Below, piece after piece: positions 8,139-17,436 of a DNA stretch of 64,000 bases (positions are counted from its first letter, which is position 1; the number at the start of each line of letters is the position of its first letter). The stretch spans positions 1-64,000 of the forward strand of contig NZ_AVPL01000010.1 in the NCBI RefSeq assembly GCF_000768695.1. Direction: 5' to 3'. The notes under the pieces were generated by a model that saw only the letters and a program-made list of their open reading frames with translations, did not search any database and was not told where the DNA came from. Source of the DNA: Knoellia aerolata DSM 18566. Lineage in GTDB: Bacteria > Actinomycetota > Actinomycetes > Actinomycetales > Dermatophilaceae. The translations under genes and the position numbers were made by a program.

Positions 8139-9610
8139 ACCGGTGCGGCGGTCGCGGTGAGGCGAGCCTCGTCACGCGAGCCCAGCCAGGCGAGCAGCCC
8201 GCAGACCTCGTCCTTGCACCCGCCGCACCCGGTCGTGGCGCGGGTCTCGCGGGCGACCTCGGCGACGGAGTGCGCGCCGCGCGAGTGGGCCCGCGCGACG
8301 TCGGCCTTGGTCACGCTGTTGCAGCGGCAGACGGCGGCGTCGTCAGCCAGGTCGCCCGGGCTCGACGGGGCGGGAGGCGCGCTCGAGAGCGTCGCGAGCA
8401 GCAGGTGGGCCGGGTCCCGTGGCACCGGGGTGCGCCGGGTGTAGGCGGCGACGAGGTCGGCCGCCACCTGTCCCGCGCCGATGCACGTGGCGCCGACGAG
8501 GCGGTCGCCCTCGACGACCACCTCGATGTGGCGGCCGGCCGCGGGGTCGGACAGGCTGAGGGTGCGCTGCTCGGGGTCGGTGGGTCGTGAGCCGCCGCAG
8601 ACGCCCATCGTCACGACGTCGAGACCGTGCGCCTTGACCCGGACGACGTCGCTCGCCCCGGCCCCGCCGGCGCGGCCGCGAGCCACGGTGCCGGTGAGTC
8701 GCTCGGCGAGGGCGCGGGCCTGGTCCCACCCCTGCGCGACGAGCCCGGTGCCGCCTCCCGGTGGCTGGGCGCAGTCCCCGATCGCGAAGATGCGGCCGTC
8801 GGCGGTGGCGCTGCCGGCGTCGGTGACGATGCCGCGCTCGCACGCCAGGCCTGCGGCGGCGGCGAGGGAGGTGTTGGCCACCGTCCCCGTCGCGACGACG
8901 AGGAGGTCGGACTCGACGACCTCGCCGCCGGTGAGCCGGATGCCGGTGAGGCGGCCGTTCGCGACGATCGCCGCCTCGGCGCCCACGCCGACGCGCGGGT
9001 GGATGCCGAACCCGGGCATCGCGCCGACGAGCACGGTGCTCGCCGAGACGTCGAGCTGGCGCTCCATGAGGGCGTCCGCCGGGTGGATGATCGTCACCGG
9101 GCAGCCCCGCTGGGCCAGCCCGCTCGCCGCCTCGACGCCCAGGACACCGGCACCGAGGACGACCGCGCGCCGGGAGTTGAGGGTGGCCGCGACGATCTCG
9201 CGGGCGTCGTCGATGCTGCGCAGGGCGTGCACGCCGAGGGGGAGCGCCCCGCTGCCCAGACCCAGGCCTTCCAGTGGGGGGATGCGGGCCGAGGCGCCGG
9301 TGGCGAGGACGAGCTGGTCGTAGCGGTGGCGGTTGCCCTCCGTCGTGACGACGACCCGGTCCTCGCGGTCGATGGCGGCGGCGCTCACCCCGCGCAGGAC
9401 GCTCAGCCGGGGGTGCGCCAGGACCGGGAGGGTGATCGCGGCGAGGTCCTGCCGACCCGCGACGACCTCGCTGAGCAGGACGCGGTTGTAGGTCTCGCAG
9501 GCCTCGTCCCCGATGACGGTGACGTCGTACTTGCCCGCGTCGTCGCGGGCGAGGACGTCCTCGGCGAACCGCGAGCCGACCATGCCGTTGCCGATGACGA
9601 CGAGCCTCAT
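8135..9610 (-). CDS. nasB: nitrate reductase-associated FAD/NAD(P)H oxidoreductase with BFD [2Fe-2S] domain (NasB-like)
   Basis: 491 residues. N-terminal FAD site VVIGNGMVGSRF, central NAD(P)H site VVLGAGVLGVEAASGL, FAD-closing segment IFAIGDCAQPPGG, and a C-terminal BFD-like [2Fe-2S] domain with CRCNS and CGGCKDEVCG. It resembles the N-terminal two thirds of NirB, but lacks the siroheme domain. In this position it is best read as the electron-transfer subunit feeding NasA. The ATG at 9610 overlaps the nasA stop as ATGA. The symbol follows the gene's role; naming differs between species. Confidence 0.85.
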   Translation of the reverse strand: MRLVVIGNGMVGSRFAEDVLARDDAGKYDVTVIGDEACETYNRVLLSEVVAGRQDLAAITLPVLAHPRLSVLRGVSAAAIDREDRVVVTTEGNRHRYDQLVLATGASARIPPLEGLGLGSGALPLGVHALRSIDDAREIVAATLNSRRAVVLGAGVLGVEAASGLAQRGCPVTIIHPADALMERQLDVSASTVLVGAMPGFGIHPRVGVGAEAAIVANGRLTGIRLTGGEVVESDLLVVATGTVANTSLAAAAGLACERGIVTDAGSATADGRIFAIGDCAQPPGGGTGLVAQGWDQARALAERLTGTVARGRAGGAGASDVVRVKAHGLDVVTMGVCGGSRPTDPEQRTLSLSDPAAGRHIEVVVEGDRLVGATCIGAGQVAADLVAAYTRRTPVPRDPAHLLLATLSSAPPAPSSPGDLADDAAVCRCNSVTKADVARAHSRGAHSVAEVARETRATTGCGGCKDEVCGLLAWLGSRDEARLTATAAPV

Positions 9611-11763
9611 GCCGGGACCTCCGTGATGAGGAGCGGCCCTGCCGCCTCCGGGTGTGCGGGCAGGTCGGCGCGGGCCACGGTGACCGCGCAGACCTTGAAC
9701 TCCGGCATCCCGGAGACGGGATCGGTGGCGTCGTTGGTGACGCGGTTGACGTTCTGCTCGCCCGGCCAGTGGAAGGGCATGAAGACGGTGTCGGGGCGGA
9801 TCGCGTCGGTGATCCGGGCGACCGCCGTGACCGTCCCGCGTGCGTTCGTCAGGGTGACGAGGTCCCCGGGCTCGACGCCGTGCCGGTCCGCGAGCACCGG
9901 GTGCAGCTCGACGAAGGCGGCGGGCGAGGCCGTCACGAGGTCCTCGACGCGTCGGGTCTGGGCACCCGACTGGTAGTGCTGGAGCACCCGCCCGGTGACG
10001 AGGTGGATCGGCGCGTCGGCCCGGACGTCGTCGGCCGGTCCGCGGTCGTCGACCGCGACGAAGCGGGCCCGCCCGTCGGCGGTGTGGAACCCGTCGAGGA
10101 ACAGTCGCGGGGTGCCCGGGTGCGGCTCGCCCTCCGTCGCCGGGCAGGGCCAGTGCAGGTCGGGCTCGGCGTCGAGCCGGGCGTGGCTCAGGCCGCTGTA
10201 GTCGGCCCGGCCACCGGCGCTGGCGCGGGCCAGCTCGTCGAAGACCGCCGCCGCGTCGGTGTCCCACGTCCCCGGCGCGCCGAGTCGCGTGGCCAGCTCA
10301 CGCCAGACCCACAGCTCGGAGCGCGCCCCGGACGGCGCCTCGACCGCCTTTCGGCGGCGCAGGACGCGGCCCTCGAGCGAGGTCATCGTGCCCTCCTCCT
10401 CCGCCCACTGGAGCACGGGCAGGACGACGTCGGCTCGCTGCGCGGTCTCGGAGGGGACGACGTCGCAGACGACGAGCAGGTCGAGGGCGTCGAGCCGGTC
10501 GGCGACGTGCGTCGAGTGGGGCGCCGAGACGCGCAGGTTGGCGCCGTGCACGAGGAGGGCCCGGGGTCCTCCGGCGCGGCCCAGCGAGTCGAGCAGCTCG
10601 ACGGCCGGCCTGCCCCTGCCCGGGATGGTGGCGGGGTCGACGCCCCAGACGGCTGCGACGTGCTCGCGAGCCGCGGGGTCGTCGATCATCCGGTAGCCCG
10701 GGAGCTGGTCGGACTTCTGGCCGTGCTCGCGGCCGCCCTGGCCGTTGCCCTGGCCGGTGACGGCGCCGTAGCCGGAGCCGAGCCGGCCCGGCAGGCCCAG
10801 GGCGAGGGCGAGGTTGATCGCGGCGTTCACCGTGGCGGTGCCCTGGACCGACTGCTCGACACCGCGCCCGGTGAGCACGTAGGCGCCGGCGCCGCCGCGG
10901 GACGGGCTCGCGGCGGCGAGCAGCCGTGCGGTCTCGCGGAGCAGGGCGGCCGGGACGCCGGCCACCTGCTCGACGCGTTCCGGCCACCAGGCGGCGGCGA
11001 GGCGCCGGGCGTCGTCGGCCCCGGACGTGCGCTCGTCGACGTAGGCCCTGTCCGCCAGCCCCTCGGCGAGGACGACGTGGAGCAGGCCGAGGAGGACGAC
11101 GAGGTCGGTCCCCGGGACCGGCTGCAGGTGCAGGCCCTGGCCGTTCTCGGTGAGGGTGGCGGTGGCGCTGACCCGGGGGTCGACGACGACGAGCCCACCG
11201 GCGGCCCGCGCCCCGGACAGGTGGGCGACCGCCGGGGGCATCGTCTCGGCGAGGTTGCTGCCGAGGAGGAGGACGGCTGCGGCACCGCCGATGTCGGCGA
11301 GGGGGAAGGGCAGCCCGCGGTCGACCCCGAGCGAGCGGTTCGCCGCGGCAGCGGCGCTGCTCATGCAGAAGCGCCCGTTGTAGTCGATGTTCGCGGTGCC
11401 GAGCGCGATGCGGGCGAACTTCCCCAGCTGGTACGCCTTCTCGTTGGTCAGCCCGCCACCGCCGAAGACGGCGACGGCGTCGGCACCGTGCCGGGCCCGG
11501 ATCTCGGAGAAGCGCCGGGCGACGAGGTCGAGGGCCTCCACCCAGGTCGCGGGCCCCAGCTCGCCGTCGGCCCCGCGGACGAGGGGGGTGACGAGCCGGT
11601 CCGGCGCCCGCAGCACCGAGGCGCTCGTCCATCCCTTCTGGCACAGGCCTCCCCGGTTCGTCGGGAAGTCCCGGCCGGCGACGCCCACCCCGGCCGGAGT
11701 CGGGGTGAGCGTCTGCGCGCACTGCAGGGCGCAGTAGGGGCAGTGCGTGGCAACGGCCTCCAT
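9607..11763 (-). CDS. nasA: assimilatory nitrate reductase catalytic subunit (molybdopterin, [4Fe-4S])
   Basis: 718 residues of the molybdopterin oxidoreductase family. The N-terminal [4Fe-4S] site is Cys8, Cys11, Cys15 and Cys41 (HCPYCALQC and GGLCQKGW). Molybdopterin-binding segments follow (NIDYNGRFCMSSAAAA, VLLLGSNLAETMPP), and the C-terminal dinucleotide-binding domain ends with FMPFHWPGEQNVNRVTN and VSGMPEFKVCAVTV. It reduces nitrate to nitrite in the cytoplasm. There is no C-terminal BFD domain, which fits the separate NasB-like protein next door. The ATG at 11763 lies five bases after the narK stop. The open frame continues upstream, but that part is a shadow of narK. Confidence 0.93.
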   Translation of the reverse strand: MEAVATHCPYCALQCAQTLTPTPAGVGVAGRDFPTNRGGLCQKGWTSASVLRAPDRLVTPLVRGADGELGPATWVEALDLVARRFSEIRARHGADAVAVFGGGGLTNEKAYQLGKFARIALGTANIDYNGRFCMSSAAAAANRSLGVDRGLPFPLADIGGAAAVLLLGSNLAETMPPAVAHLSGARAAGGLVVVDPRVSATATLTENGQGLHLQPVPGTDLVVLLGLLHVVLAEGLADRAYVDERTSGADDARRLAAAWWPERVEQVAGVPAALLRETARLLAAASPSRGGAGAYVLTGRGVEQSVQGTATVNAAINLALALGLPGRLGSGYGAVTGQGNGQGGREHGQKSDQLPGYRMIDDPAAREHVAAVWGVDPATIPGRGRPAVELLDSLGRAGGPRALLVHGANLRVSAPHSTHVADRLDALDLLVVCDVVPSETAQRADVVLPVLQWAEEEGTMTSLEGRVLRRRKAVEAPSGARSELWVWRELATRLGAPGTWDTDAAAVFDELARASAGGRADYSGLSHARLDAEPDLHWPCPATEGEPHPGTPRLFLDGFHTADGRARFVAVDDRGPADDVRADAPIHLVTGRVLQHYQSGAQTRRVEDLVTASPAAFVELHPVLADRHGVEPGDLVTLTNARGTVTAVARITDAIRPDTVFMPFHWPGEQNVNRVTNDATDPVSGMPEFKVCAVTVARADLPAHPEAAGPLLITEVPA

Positions 11764-11768
11764 GGGGT

Positions 11769-13139
11769 TCAGATCGTCTCGGCGGCGAGCGCCGCACCGC
11801 GACGCTGGTACACGGCATACGTCGTGAGGACCATGAGGACGTAGGCGCCGACGAAGACGTGGAGGGCGGGGGTGAGGGAGCCGTAGGTGTCCTTCGCCAT
11901 GGCGAAGCCACGCGGGATGAAGAAGCCGCCGTAGGCGCCGACGGCCCCCGCGATGCCGATGCACCCGGCGGCGGCCTTGCGGGCCGCGGGGAGGGCCTCC
12001 GCGGACACCCCGGCCCGGAACACCGCGGGGATCATCCGGTAGGTGGCGCCGTTGCCCATGCCGGCGCCGACGAACAGCACCATGAACGCCCCGAAGAAGA
12101 GCGGGAAGCTGCGCGACTGCAGCCCCTCGATCGCGGCGAGGGCGCCCCCGGTGAGGACGACGAACGAGGCGAGGGTGACGCGGGCGCCGCCGAGCCGGTC
12201 CGCGACCATCCCACCGAGCGGGCGGGTCAGGGCGCCGATGAGAGCACCGAGGAACGCGAGGCCGAGGGGGGCCGTGGGGAACTGGGTCTTGAGCAGCGTC
12301 GGGAACGCACCGGCATACCCGATGAAGGAGCCGAAGGTGCCGATGTAGAGGAACGAGATGACCCACGTGTGCGGGTTGCGGGTCGCGAGGGCGAACGACC
12401 GGTAGTCGGCGCGGATGCCGGAGAGGTTGTCCATCCAGCGCCACGCGGCCGCGGCGGACAGCAGCGCGAGGGGGATGAATACCAGGCCGGCCCGCTCGAG
12501 GTGCACGCCGGCGCCGACGGCGATGACGGCGGGGACGACCATCTGGACCATGCCGGTGCCGAGGTTGCCGCCGGCGGCGTTGAGCCCCAGCGCCTTCCCC
12601 TTCTCGGCCTCGGGGAAGAAGAACGAGATGTTCGTCATCGACGAGGCGAAGTTGCCGCCACCGAACCCGGCGAGCGCGGCGCACAGGAGGAGCACCCCGA
12701 ACGGCGTGCCCGGCTGGGTGACGACCCAGGCGAGGGCGGACGCAGGGAGCAGGAGGAGCAGGGACGAGATGACGGTCCAGTTGCGCCCGCCGAACATGGG
12801 GACGGCGAACGTGTAGGGGATGCGGACCGTTGCCCCGACGAGGCTCGGCACCGCGATGAGCCAGAACTGCTGGTTGAGGGTCAGCGAGAAGCCGGCGGCG
12901 GGCAGGAGCGGCACGACGACGCTCCACAGGGCCCAGACGCAGAACCCGAGGAACTCGGCGAGGACGGAGAAGCCGAGGTTGCGGCGCGCGACGCGCCGGC
13001 CGGTGGACTGCCAGAAGGTGGCGTCCTCGGGGTCCCAGTGCTCGATCCAGCGGCCCTCGGGGGTCGTGGGAGGTGCCGGGACGAGCGTGGCCTCCGGGGC
13101 GGGGCCGGCGGGGGCCGCGGTGGCGGTGGTGGTGTCCAT
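11769..13139 (-). CDS. narK: nitrate/nitrite MFS transporter NarK
   Basis: 456 residues with twelve hydrophobic segments, a member of the nitrate/nitrite porter branch of MFS. Signature stretches are GFGGGNFASSMTNISFFFPE and GLNAAGGNLGTGMVQMVVP in the first half, and GSFIGYAGAFPTLLKTQFP with PLGGMVADRLGG in the second. It brings nitrate in and/or exports nitrite for the reductases encoded behind it. The ATG at 13139 is chosen. A GTG twelve codons upstream would place the start inside the GlnR-like box, so it is less likely. First gene of the nitrate operon. Confidence 0.93.
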   Translation of the reverse strand: MDTTTATAAPAGPAPEATLVPAPPTTPEGRWIEHWDPEDATFWQSTGRRVARRNLGFSVLAEFLGFCVWALWSVVVPLLPAAGFSLTLNQQFWLIAVPSLVGATVRIPYTFAVPMFGGRNWTVISSLLLLLPASALAWVVTQPGTPFGVLLLCAALAGFGGGNFASSMTNISFFFPEAEKGKALGLNAAGGNLGTGMVQMVVPAVIAVGAGVHLERAGLVFIPLALLSAAAAWRWMDNLSGIRADYRSFALATRNPHTWVISFLYIGTFGSFIGYAGAFPTLLKTQFPTAPLGLAFLGALIGALTRPLGGMVADRLGGARVTLASFVVLTGGALAAIEGLQSRSFPLFFGAFMVLFVGAGMGNGATYRMIPAVFRAGVSAEALPAARKAAAGCIGIAGAVGAYGGFFIPRGFAMAKDTYGSLTPALHVFVGAYVLMVLTTYAVYQRRGAALAAETI

Positions 13140-13163
13140 GGGTCGGAACCCTGCCGACCCGGT

Positions 13164-13201
13164 GTTTCGGGGCACCTCAGGGCGTGTGAATGGTCCGTAA
13201 C
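13164..13201 (-). promoter_or_regulatory. GlnR-like box before narK
   Basis: On the minus strand four pentamers are each separated by six bases: GTTAC, TTCAC, TGAGG, GAAAC. The first and last match the GlnR consensus (gTnAC, GaAAc) and the middle two are weak. The box ends 25 bases before the narK start, as expected for nitrogen control of the operon. Assignment is by pattern only. Confidence 0.55.
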
Positions 13202-13239
13202 ACTCGGCGCACAGACCGAGGACCCGATCTGTGAGAACA

Positions 13240-13277
13240 CTCGACCCGCAGGGCCAACGTGCGCCCTGCGGGTCGAG
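13240..13277 (-). terminator. strong hairpin after the 5'-nucleotidase gene
   Basis: A perfect 15-bp stem (13240-13254 with 13263-13277) closes an eight-base loop, 18 bases past the stop codon of the minus-strand nucleotidase gene. It separates that gene from the narK operon. Confidence 0.75.
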
Positions 13278-13295
13278 GTGTGGTCAGGGACCGTC

Positions 13296-14996
13296 TCAGG
13301 GGACGGCCGTGATCCGGTTCTGCGGTCCCGGGTTGACCGTCCCGAGGTGCTCGACGTACCGGGCGAAGGCGTCGAGGTCGATCTCGCCGACGAACCGGTT
13401 GGTGCCGTCCCGGAACACGCTGTAGCCGTCACCGCCGTCGGCGAGGAAGTTGTTCACCGTGACGCGGTAGGTCGCCGCGGGGTCGAGCGCCACGCCGTTG
13501 ATGCGGACGTTCGAGATGCGGTCACCCGGCGCTGCGCTCAGCGAGCGGTCGTAGGTGAGCGAGGCCGGGATCTGGAGCACCCCGTTGCCGCCCGTGAACT
13601 GCTGCTCCAGCACGGCCTCGATGTCCGCGCCCGTGAGGTCCATGGTCACGAGGACGTTGGCGAAGGGCTGGACCGTGAAGGCCTCGCCGTAGGTGATCGG
13701 GCCGGCGTTGATGTCCGACCTGATGCCGCCGGAGTTCATGAACGAGATGACCGCGGGTGCGCCGTTCCCGGCCGGCCACCCGGTCCCGGACGTCGCCCAG
13801 AGCTGGGCGTCGGCGATGATGTCGCCGAGCGACGACTCACCGAGGCTGTTCTGCGCCCGGGTGAGGGGTGCCGACGCCGTGCCGATCTCCCTGTTCTCGG
13901 TCGGGGCGGCGATCTCGCCGTACTTGGCGATGAGGGCCGTGAGGTCCTCCGCCGGCGTGAAGACGTCGCGTCGCACGATGACGTTGTTGATGCTCGCCGA
14001 CACGACCTCCTTCGTCGCCCGGCTGATCGAGAGGTCGATGTCGGTGACGACGCGGCCCGCCGACGCGGCGCCGGTCACCATGATCCCCGTCCCGGCGAGG
14101 TCCGGGCAGTTGAGGGCCCAGTTCGTGTGGCCCGTGACGACGAGGTCGATCTCGGGGTTGAACCGCTTGATGACCTCCACGCCCGCACCCGTGGGGTTGG
14201 CGCAGGAGTTGACCGTGGTCTCGTTGAGCGACACTCCTGCGCTGCCACCCTCGTGGAGCAGCACGACGATCGTCTCGACGCCCGCCTTCTTGAGGACGGG
14301 GACGAGGGCGTTGACCGAGTCCGCCTCGTCGTGGAAGTCGAGGTTCTCGGTGGCCGCGGCGGTGACGATGTTGGGCGTGCCCTCGAGCGTCATCCCGACG
14401 ACGGCGACCTTGACGCCCGGGAACTGGTGGATGGCATACGGCGGGAAGATGGTCTCGCCGGTGTCCTTGTAGGTCACGTTGGCGGCCAGGAAGTCGAAGT
14501 CCGCACCCGCGAAGCCGTCACCACCGAAGCAGCCCTCGACGGGGTGGCAGCCGCCCTCCTGCATCCGGACGAGCTCCTCCGGCCCTTCGTCGAACTCGTG
14601 GTTGCCCACGCCGTTGTAGTCCAGGCCCATGAGGTTCATGGCCTCGATGGACGGCTCGTCGTGGAAGATCGCCGACACGAGGGGTGTGGCGCCGATGAGG
14701 TCCCCGGCCGACACGAAGAGGGTGTGGGGGTTCGTGGCCTCGAGGTTGCGGACGTACTGCGCCAGGTACTCCGCGCCGCCGGCCGGCGTGGCACCGATGC
14801 GACCGCCCGAGCTCGTCGAGTCCGGGGGCCGGAGCTGGCCGTGGAAGTCGTTCAGGGCCAGCACCTGGACCTCGGTGGTCCGGGCGTGCTCCTCACCCGG
14901 TCCGCCACCGGGCGGGGCGGCCGATGCCCCGGGGGTGAGGGCCGGCAGCACGAGCGCCGATCCGACGGCGAGCAGAGCGAGGGACCTGGTACGCAT
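13296..14996 (-). CDS. secreted 5'-nucleotidase / UDP-sugar hydrolase-type metallophosphatase
   Basis: 566 residues with a Sec signal peptide (MRTRSLALLAVGSALVLPAL, cleavage likely after ASA near residue 28). The metallophosphatase domain shows LNDFHGQL, SAGDLIGATP, VGNHEFDEG and VTGHTNWA. The C-terminal 5'-nucleotidase domain has FMNSGGIRSDI and TYGEAFTVQPFANV. It releases nucleosides and phosphate from extracellular nucleotides. No sortase motif or membrane anchor is seen at the C terminus, so it is probably released. The ATG at 14996 follows AGGAGG by seven bases; a longer reading upstream is proline/glycine-rich shadow sequence. Stands alone, with its own terminator. Confidence 0.92.
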   Translation of the reverse strand: MRTRSLALLAVGSALVLPALTPGASAAPPGGGPGEEHARTTEVQVLALNDFHGQLRPPDSTSSGGRIGATPAGGAEYLAQYVRNLEATNPHTLFVSAGDLIGATPLVSAIFHDEPSIEAMNLMGLDYNGVGNHEFDEGPEELVRMQEGGCHPVEGCFGGDGFAGADFDFLAANVTYKDTGETIFPPYAIHQFPGVKVAVVGMTLEGTPNIVTAAATENLDFHDEADSVNALVPVLKKAGVETIVVLLHEGGSAGVSLNETTVNSCANPTGAGVEVIKRFNPEIDLVVTGHTNWALNCPDLAGTGIMVTGAASAGRVVTDIDLSISRATKEVVSASINNVIVRRDVFTPAEDLTALIAKYGEIAAPTENREIGTASAPLTRAQNSLGESSLGDIIADAQLWATSGTGWPAGNGAPAVISFMNSGGIRSDINAGPITYGEAFTVQPFANVLVTMDLTGADIEAVLEQQFTGGNGVLQIPASLTYDRSLSAAPGDRISNVRINGVALDPAATYRVTVNNFLADGGDGYSVFRDGTNRFVGEIDLDAFARYVEHLGTVNPGPQNRITAVP

Positions 14997-15133
14997 GACG
15001 CATCCTCCTGGGGGCCGTTTTCTGGCGCGGGTGTTCGGCAGGCTAGGGGGTGGACGTCCCGGAGGCCATGACCCAGCCGAGCCCCCTCCTCCACCCCGAC
15101 GAGGGTGAAGCGCCGGCATCCCGTCCGAGGGCG

Positions 15134-16447
15134 TCAGACGTAGCGGGTGGGGATGGCCGGGTCGCCCTGGCTGAGCTGGTGGGCCGAGCGGGGCAGCTCG
15201 GCGAGCGAGGTCTCGTGGCGTTCGCGGGCGGCGGCCAGAGCGACGTGCTCACCGCCGACGAGCTCACCCGCCCGGACGTAGTCCACGAGGAGGGTGCGGT
15301 CGTCCCCGTCGTCGAGGGGTGGCTCGCCGACGCCGATGACCTCCGCCTCGGCCACGCCCCGTGCGTCCCGGCGGCGCAGCGCGAACTTGCGGCCACCCAC
15401 GGAGGCCTTGTCCTTGCTCGCCTTGGCGACGTCGACCATCCGGCCGGAGTCGTCCGAGCGGGCGACGAGCTTGTAGACCATGCCCGCCGTGGGGGCCCCG
15501 GACCCGGTGACGAGCTGGGTGCCGACGCCGTACGCGTCGACCGGGCCGGCCGCGAGCCCGGCGATGGCGAACTCGTCGAGGTCGGAGGTCACGACGATCC
15601 GGGTGGACGTGGCGCCGAGCGAGTCGAGCTGCTCGCGCACCTCCTGGGCCTGGTCGAGCAGGTCGCCGCTGTCGAGCCGCACCGCACCGAGCCCGGTCCC
15701 GGCGACCTCGACGGCGATCTCGACCGCCCGCTCGACGTCGTAGGTGTCGACGAGCAGCGTCGTGCCCGCGCCCATCGCCTCCACCTGTGCGGTGAAGGCC
15801 TCGCGCTCGTCGTCGTGCAGCAGCGTGAACGAGTGGGCCGCCGTCCCCGCGGTCGGCACGCCCCAGCGCCGTCCCGCCTCGAGGTTCGACGTGGCCGCGA
15901 AGCCGGCGATCCAGGCCGCCCGAGCCGCCGCCACGGCCGCCTCCTCGTGCGTGCGCCTCGAGCCCATCTCGATGCAGGGACGCGTCCCCGCAGCCCCGGT
16001 CATCCGCGAGGCGGCGCTTGCGATCGCGCTGTCGTGGTTGAGGACCGACAGGATCACCGTCTCGAGGAGCACCCCGTGGGCGAAGTCGGACTCGACGACG
16101 AGCACGGGGGAGCCGGGGAACCACGCCTCCCCCTCGGCGTACCCGCGGATGTCCCCGTCGAAGCGGTAGCCGGCGAGGAAGTCCAGGGTCTCGTCGTCGA
16201 CGACCTTCCCGTCGCGCAGCAGGGCGATCTCGGCGTCACCGAACCGGAAGTGCTCGATCGCGTCGAGCACCCGCCCGGTCCCGGCGAGGACCCCGTAGCG
16301 GCGACCCCGGGGCAGCCGGCGGGCGAAGGTCTCGAAGACGCAGCGACGACTCGCCGCCCCGGACCGCAGCGCCGCCTGGACCATGGTCAGCTCGTAGTGG
16401 TCGGTGAGCAGGGCGGTGGACGCGGGGGCGGCGGGCTCGGGCCTCAT
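15134..16447 (-). CDS. pncB: nicotinate phosphoribosyltransferase
   Basis: 437 residues of the type II phosphoribosyltransferase fold. Family motifs are [10 protein letters not shown] near the N terminus, [19 protein letters not shown], the [12 protein letters not shown] segment, [20 protein letters not shown] and IVVTSDLDE. It makes nicotinate mononucleotide from nicotinate and PRPP in NAD salvage. The ATG at 16447 is chosen because upstream sequence on this strand is the shadow of clpS, from which it diverges with only 24 bases between start codons. That gap must hold both promoters. Confidence 0.93.
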   Translation of the reverse strand: MRPEPAAPASTALLTDHYELTMVQAALRSGAASRRCVFETFARRLPRGRRYGVLAGTGRVLDAIEHFRFGDAEIALLRDGKVVDDETLDFLAGYRFDGDIRGYAEGEAWFPGSPVLVVESDFAHGVLLETVILSVLNHDSAIASAASRMTGAAGTRPCIEMGSRRTHEEAAVAAARAAWIAGFAATSNLEAGRRWGVPTAGTAAHSFTLLHDDEREAFTAQVEAMGAGTTLLVDTYDVERAVEIAVEVAGTGLGAVRLDSGDLLDQAQEVREQLDSLGATSTRIVVTSDLDEFAIAGLAAGPVDAYGVGTQLVTGSGAPTAGMVYKLVARSDDSGRMVDVAKASKDKASVGGRKFALRRRDARGVAEAEVIGVGEPPLDDGDDRTLLVDYVRAGELVGGEHVALAAARERHETSLAELPRSAHQLSQGDPAIPTRYV

Positions 16448-16458
16448 TCGCGGCAGCC

Positions 16459-16464
16459 TATGGT
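16459..16464 (+). promoter_or_regulatory. -10 box (TATGGT) for a leaderless clpS transcript
   Basis: TATGGT ends eight bases before the GTG at 16472. The same TAnnnT-to-start spacing is seen before murI, rph and the acyl-CoA dehydrogenase gene at 41889, which supports a leaderless start. No clear -35 box is visible. Confidence 0.45.
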
Positions 16465-16471
16465 GGGAAGC

Positions 16472-16762
16472 GTGTCCATCGCGCCCGTGCAGGAGGAGAT
16501 CACCTCCTCCGACTCCCTGGTCGAGGCCGACGTCCCGTGGATCACGCTCGTCTGGAACGACCCGGTCAACCTCATGTCCTACGTGACCTACGTCTTCCAG
16601 AGCTACTTCGGCTACGACCGCGCCAAGGCCGAGAAGCTCATGATGGACGTGCACGTCAAGGGCCGTGCCGTCGTCTCGCACGGCTCCCGCGAGAAGATGG
16701 AGATCGACACCGAGGCTCTCCAGGGCTACGGGCTCTGGGCGACCTTCCAGAAGGACGACTGA
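16472..16762 (+). CDS. clpS: ATP-dependent Clp protease adaptor ClpS
   Basis: 96 residues. The ClpS fold is recognised from [35 protein letters not shown] and [15 protein letters not shown]. The Asn-Asp in WNDP and the following hydrophobic pocket are the N-degron recognition elements; the acidic Asp/Glu/Met set lies in helix 1 and the HVKG turn. It hands N-end-rule substrates to ClpC/ClpP. The GTG at 16472 is preferred over the ATG at 16460 because the ATG lies inside the -10 box. It is followed with a one-base overlap (TGATG) by the DUF2017 gene, the usual actinobacterial neighbour. Confidence 0.93.
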   Translation: MSIAPVQEEITSSDSLVEADVPWITLVWNDPVNLMSYVTYVFQSYFGYDRAKAEKLMMDVHVKGRAVVSHGSREKMEIDTEALQGYGLWATFQKDD

Positions 16763-17436
16763 TGGCCCGCGCGTTCTCCCGTCGCGGGAAGGGCAAGACG
16801 GTCCGGTACGCCGCGAAGCTCGACGCGATGGAGCGCGCGGTCGTCGCGGGGCTGATGGAGCAGGTCCACGACCTCGTGGCGCCCGAGCCGGACGCCGCGA
16901 CCACGAGCGGTGACGGCGACGACTTCGACTCGATCGTGTCCGGGCTGGGCGGCCTCGGGATGGGCGTGTCCGTGTCCGCGGAGGACCAGACCCCCGACCA
17001 ACGGCCGGTGCCCACGGATGCCCGGTCGTTCGGCGAGCGCGACCCCGCCCTCGAGCGGCTCCTTCCTGCCGGCAACCGCACCGACGACCAGGCCTCGGCG
17101 GAGTTCCGCCGGCTCACCGAGCCCGGCCTGCGCCAGCGCAAGGCGCGCCACCTCGAGTCCGCCATCGCCGCGCTCCGGGCTCCGGGCTCCGGCGTCGAGC
17201 TGGACGAGCGGACCGCGATCGACTTCGTCATCGCCCTCACCGACGTGCGGCTCGTGCTGGGCGAGCGTCTCGGGCTGCGCGAGGACGCCGACGTCGAGCG
17301 CCTCGAGGAGGAGCTCGCGGACGCGGACGTCGACGACCCGCGCGCGCACGCCATGGCGGTCTACGACTTCCTCACCTGGCTCCAGGAGACGCTGGCGACG
17401 GCGATGCTGCCGGTCAGTAGGCCCCCCGAGCGCTGA
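16762..17436 (+). CDS. DUF2017 family protein (clpS-linked)
   Basis: 224 residues of the DUF2017 family, cytoplasmic and helix-rich, with a charged, acidic linker around residues 45-75. Recognisable features are the MERAVVAGLMEQVHDLV helix near the N terminus, the DPALERLLP and FRRLTEPGLRQRK segments, and the AMAVYDFLTWLQETLATAM end. Its ATG shares a base with the clpS stop, so it is cotranslated with ClpS. The function of the family is not established; the constant clpS linkage suggests a role around Clp proteolysis. The last 23 bases overlap the end of the convergent sugar transferase gene. Confidence 0.85.
   Translation: MARAFSRRGKGKTVRYAAKLDAMERAVVAGLMEQVHDLVAPEPDAATTSGDGDDFDSIVSGLGGLGMGVSVSAEDQTPDQRPVPTDARSFGERDPALERLLPAGNRTDDQASAEFRRLTEPGLRQRKARHLESAIAALRAPGSGVELDERTAIDFVIALTDVRLVLGERLGLREDADVERLEEELADADVDDPRAHAMAVYDFLTWLQETLATAMLPVSRPPER

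Noticed and set aside
9607-12927. A 1106-codon open frame suggesting a transporter fused to nitrate reductase
   Set aside because: The upstream third is the frame-shifted shadow of narK (Pro/Arg/His-rich, no family motifs). The real nitrate reductase begins with its [4Fe-4S] motif at 11763.
11859-15071. A 1070-codon plus-strand open frame
   Set aside because: Low-complexity Gly/Asp/Glu/Arg-rich sequence opposite narK and the nucleotidase gene; an antisense artefact of high GC content.
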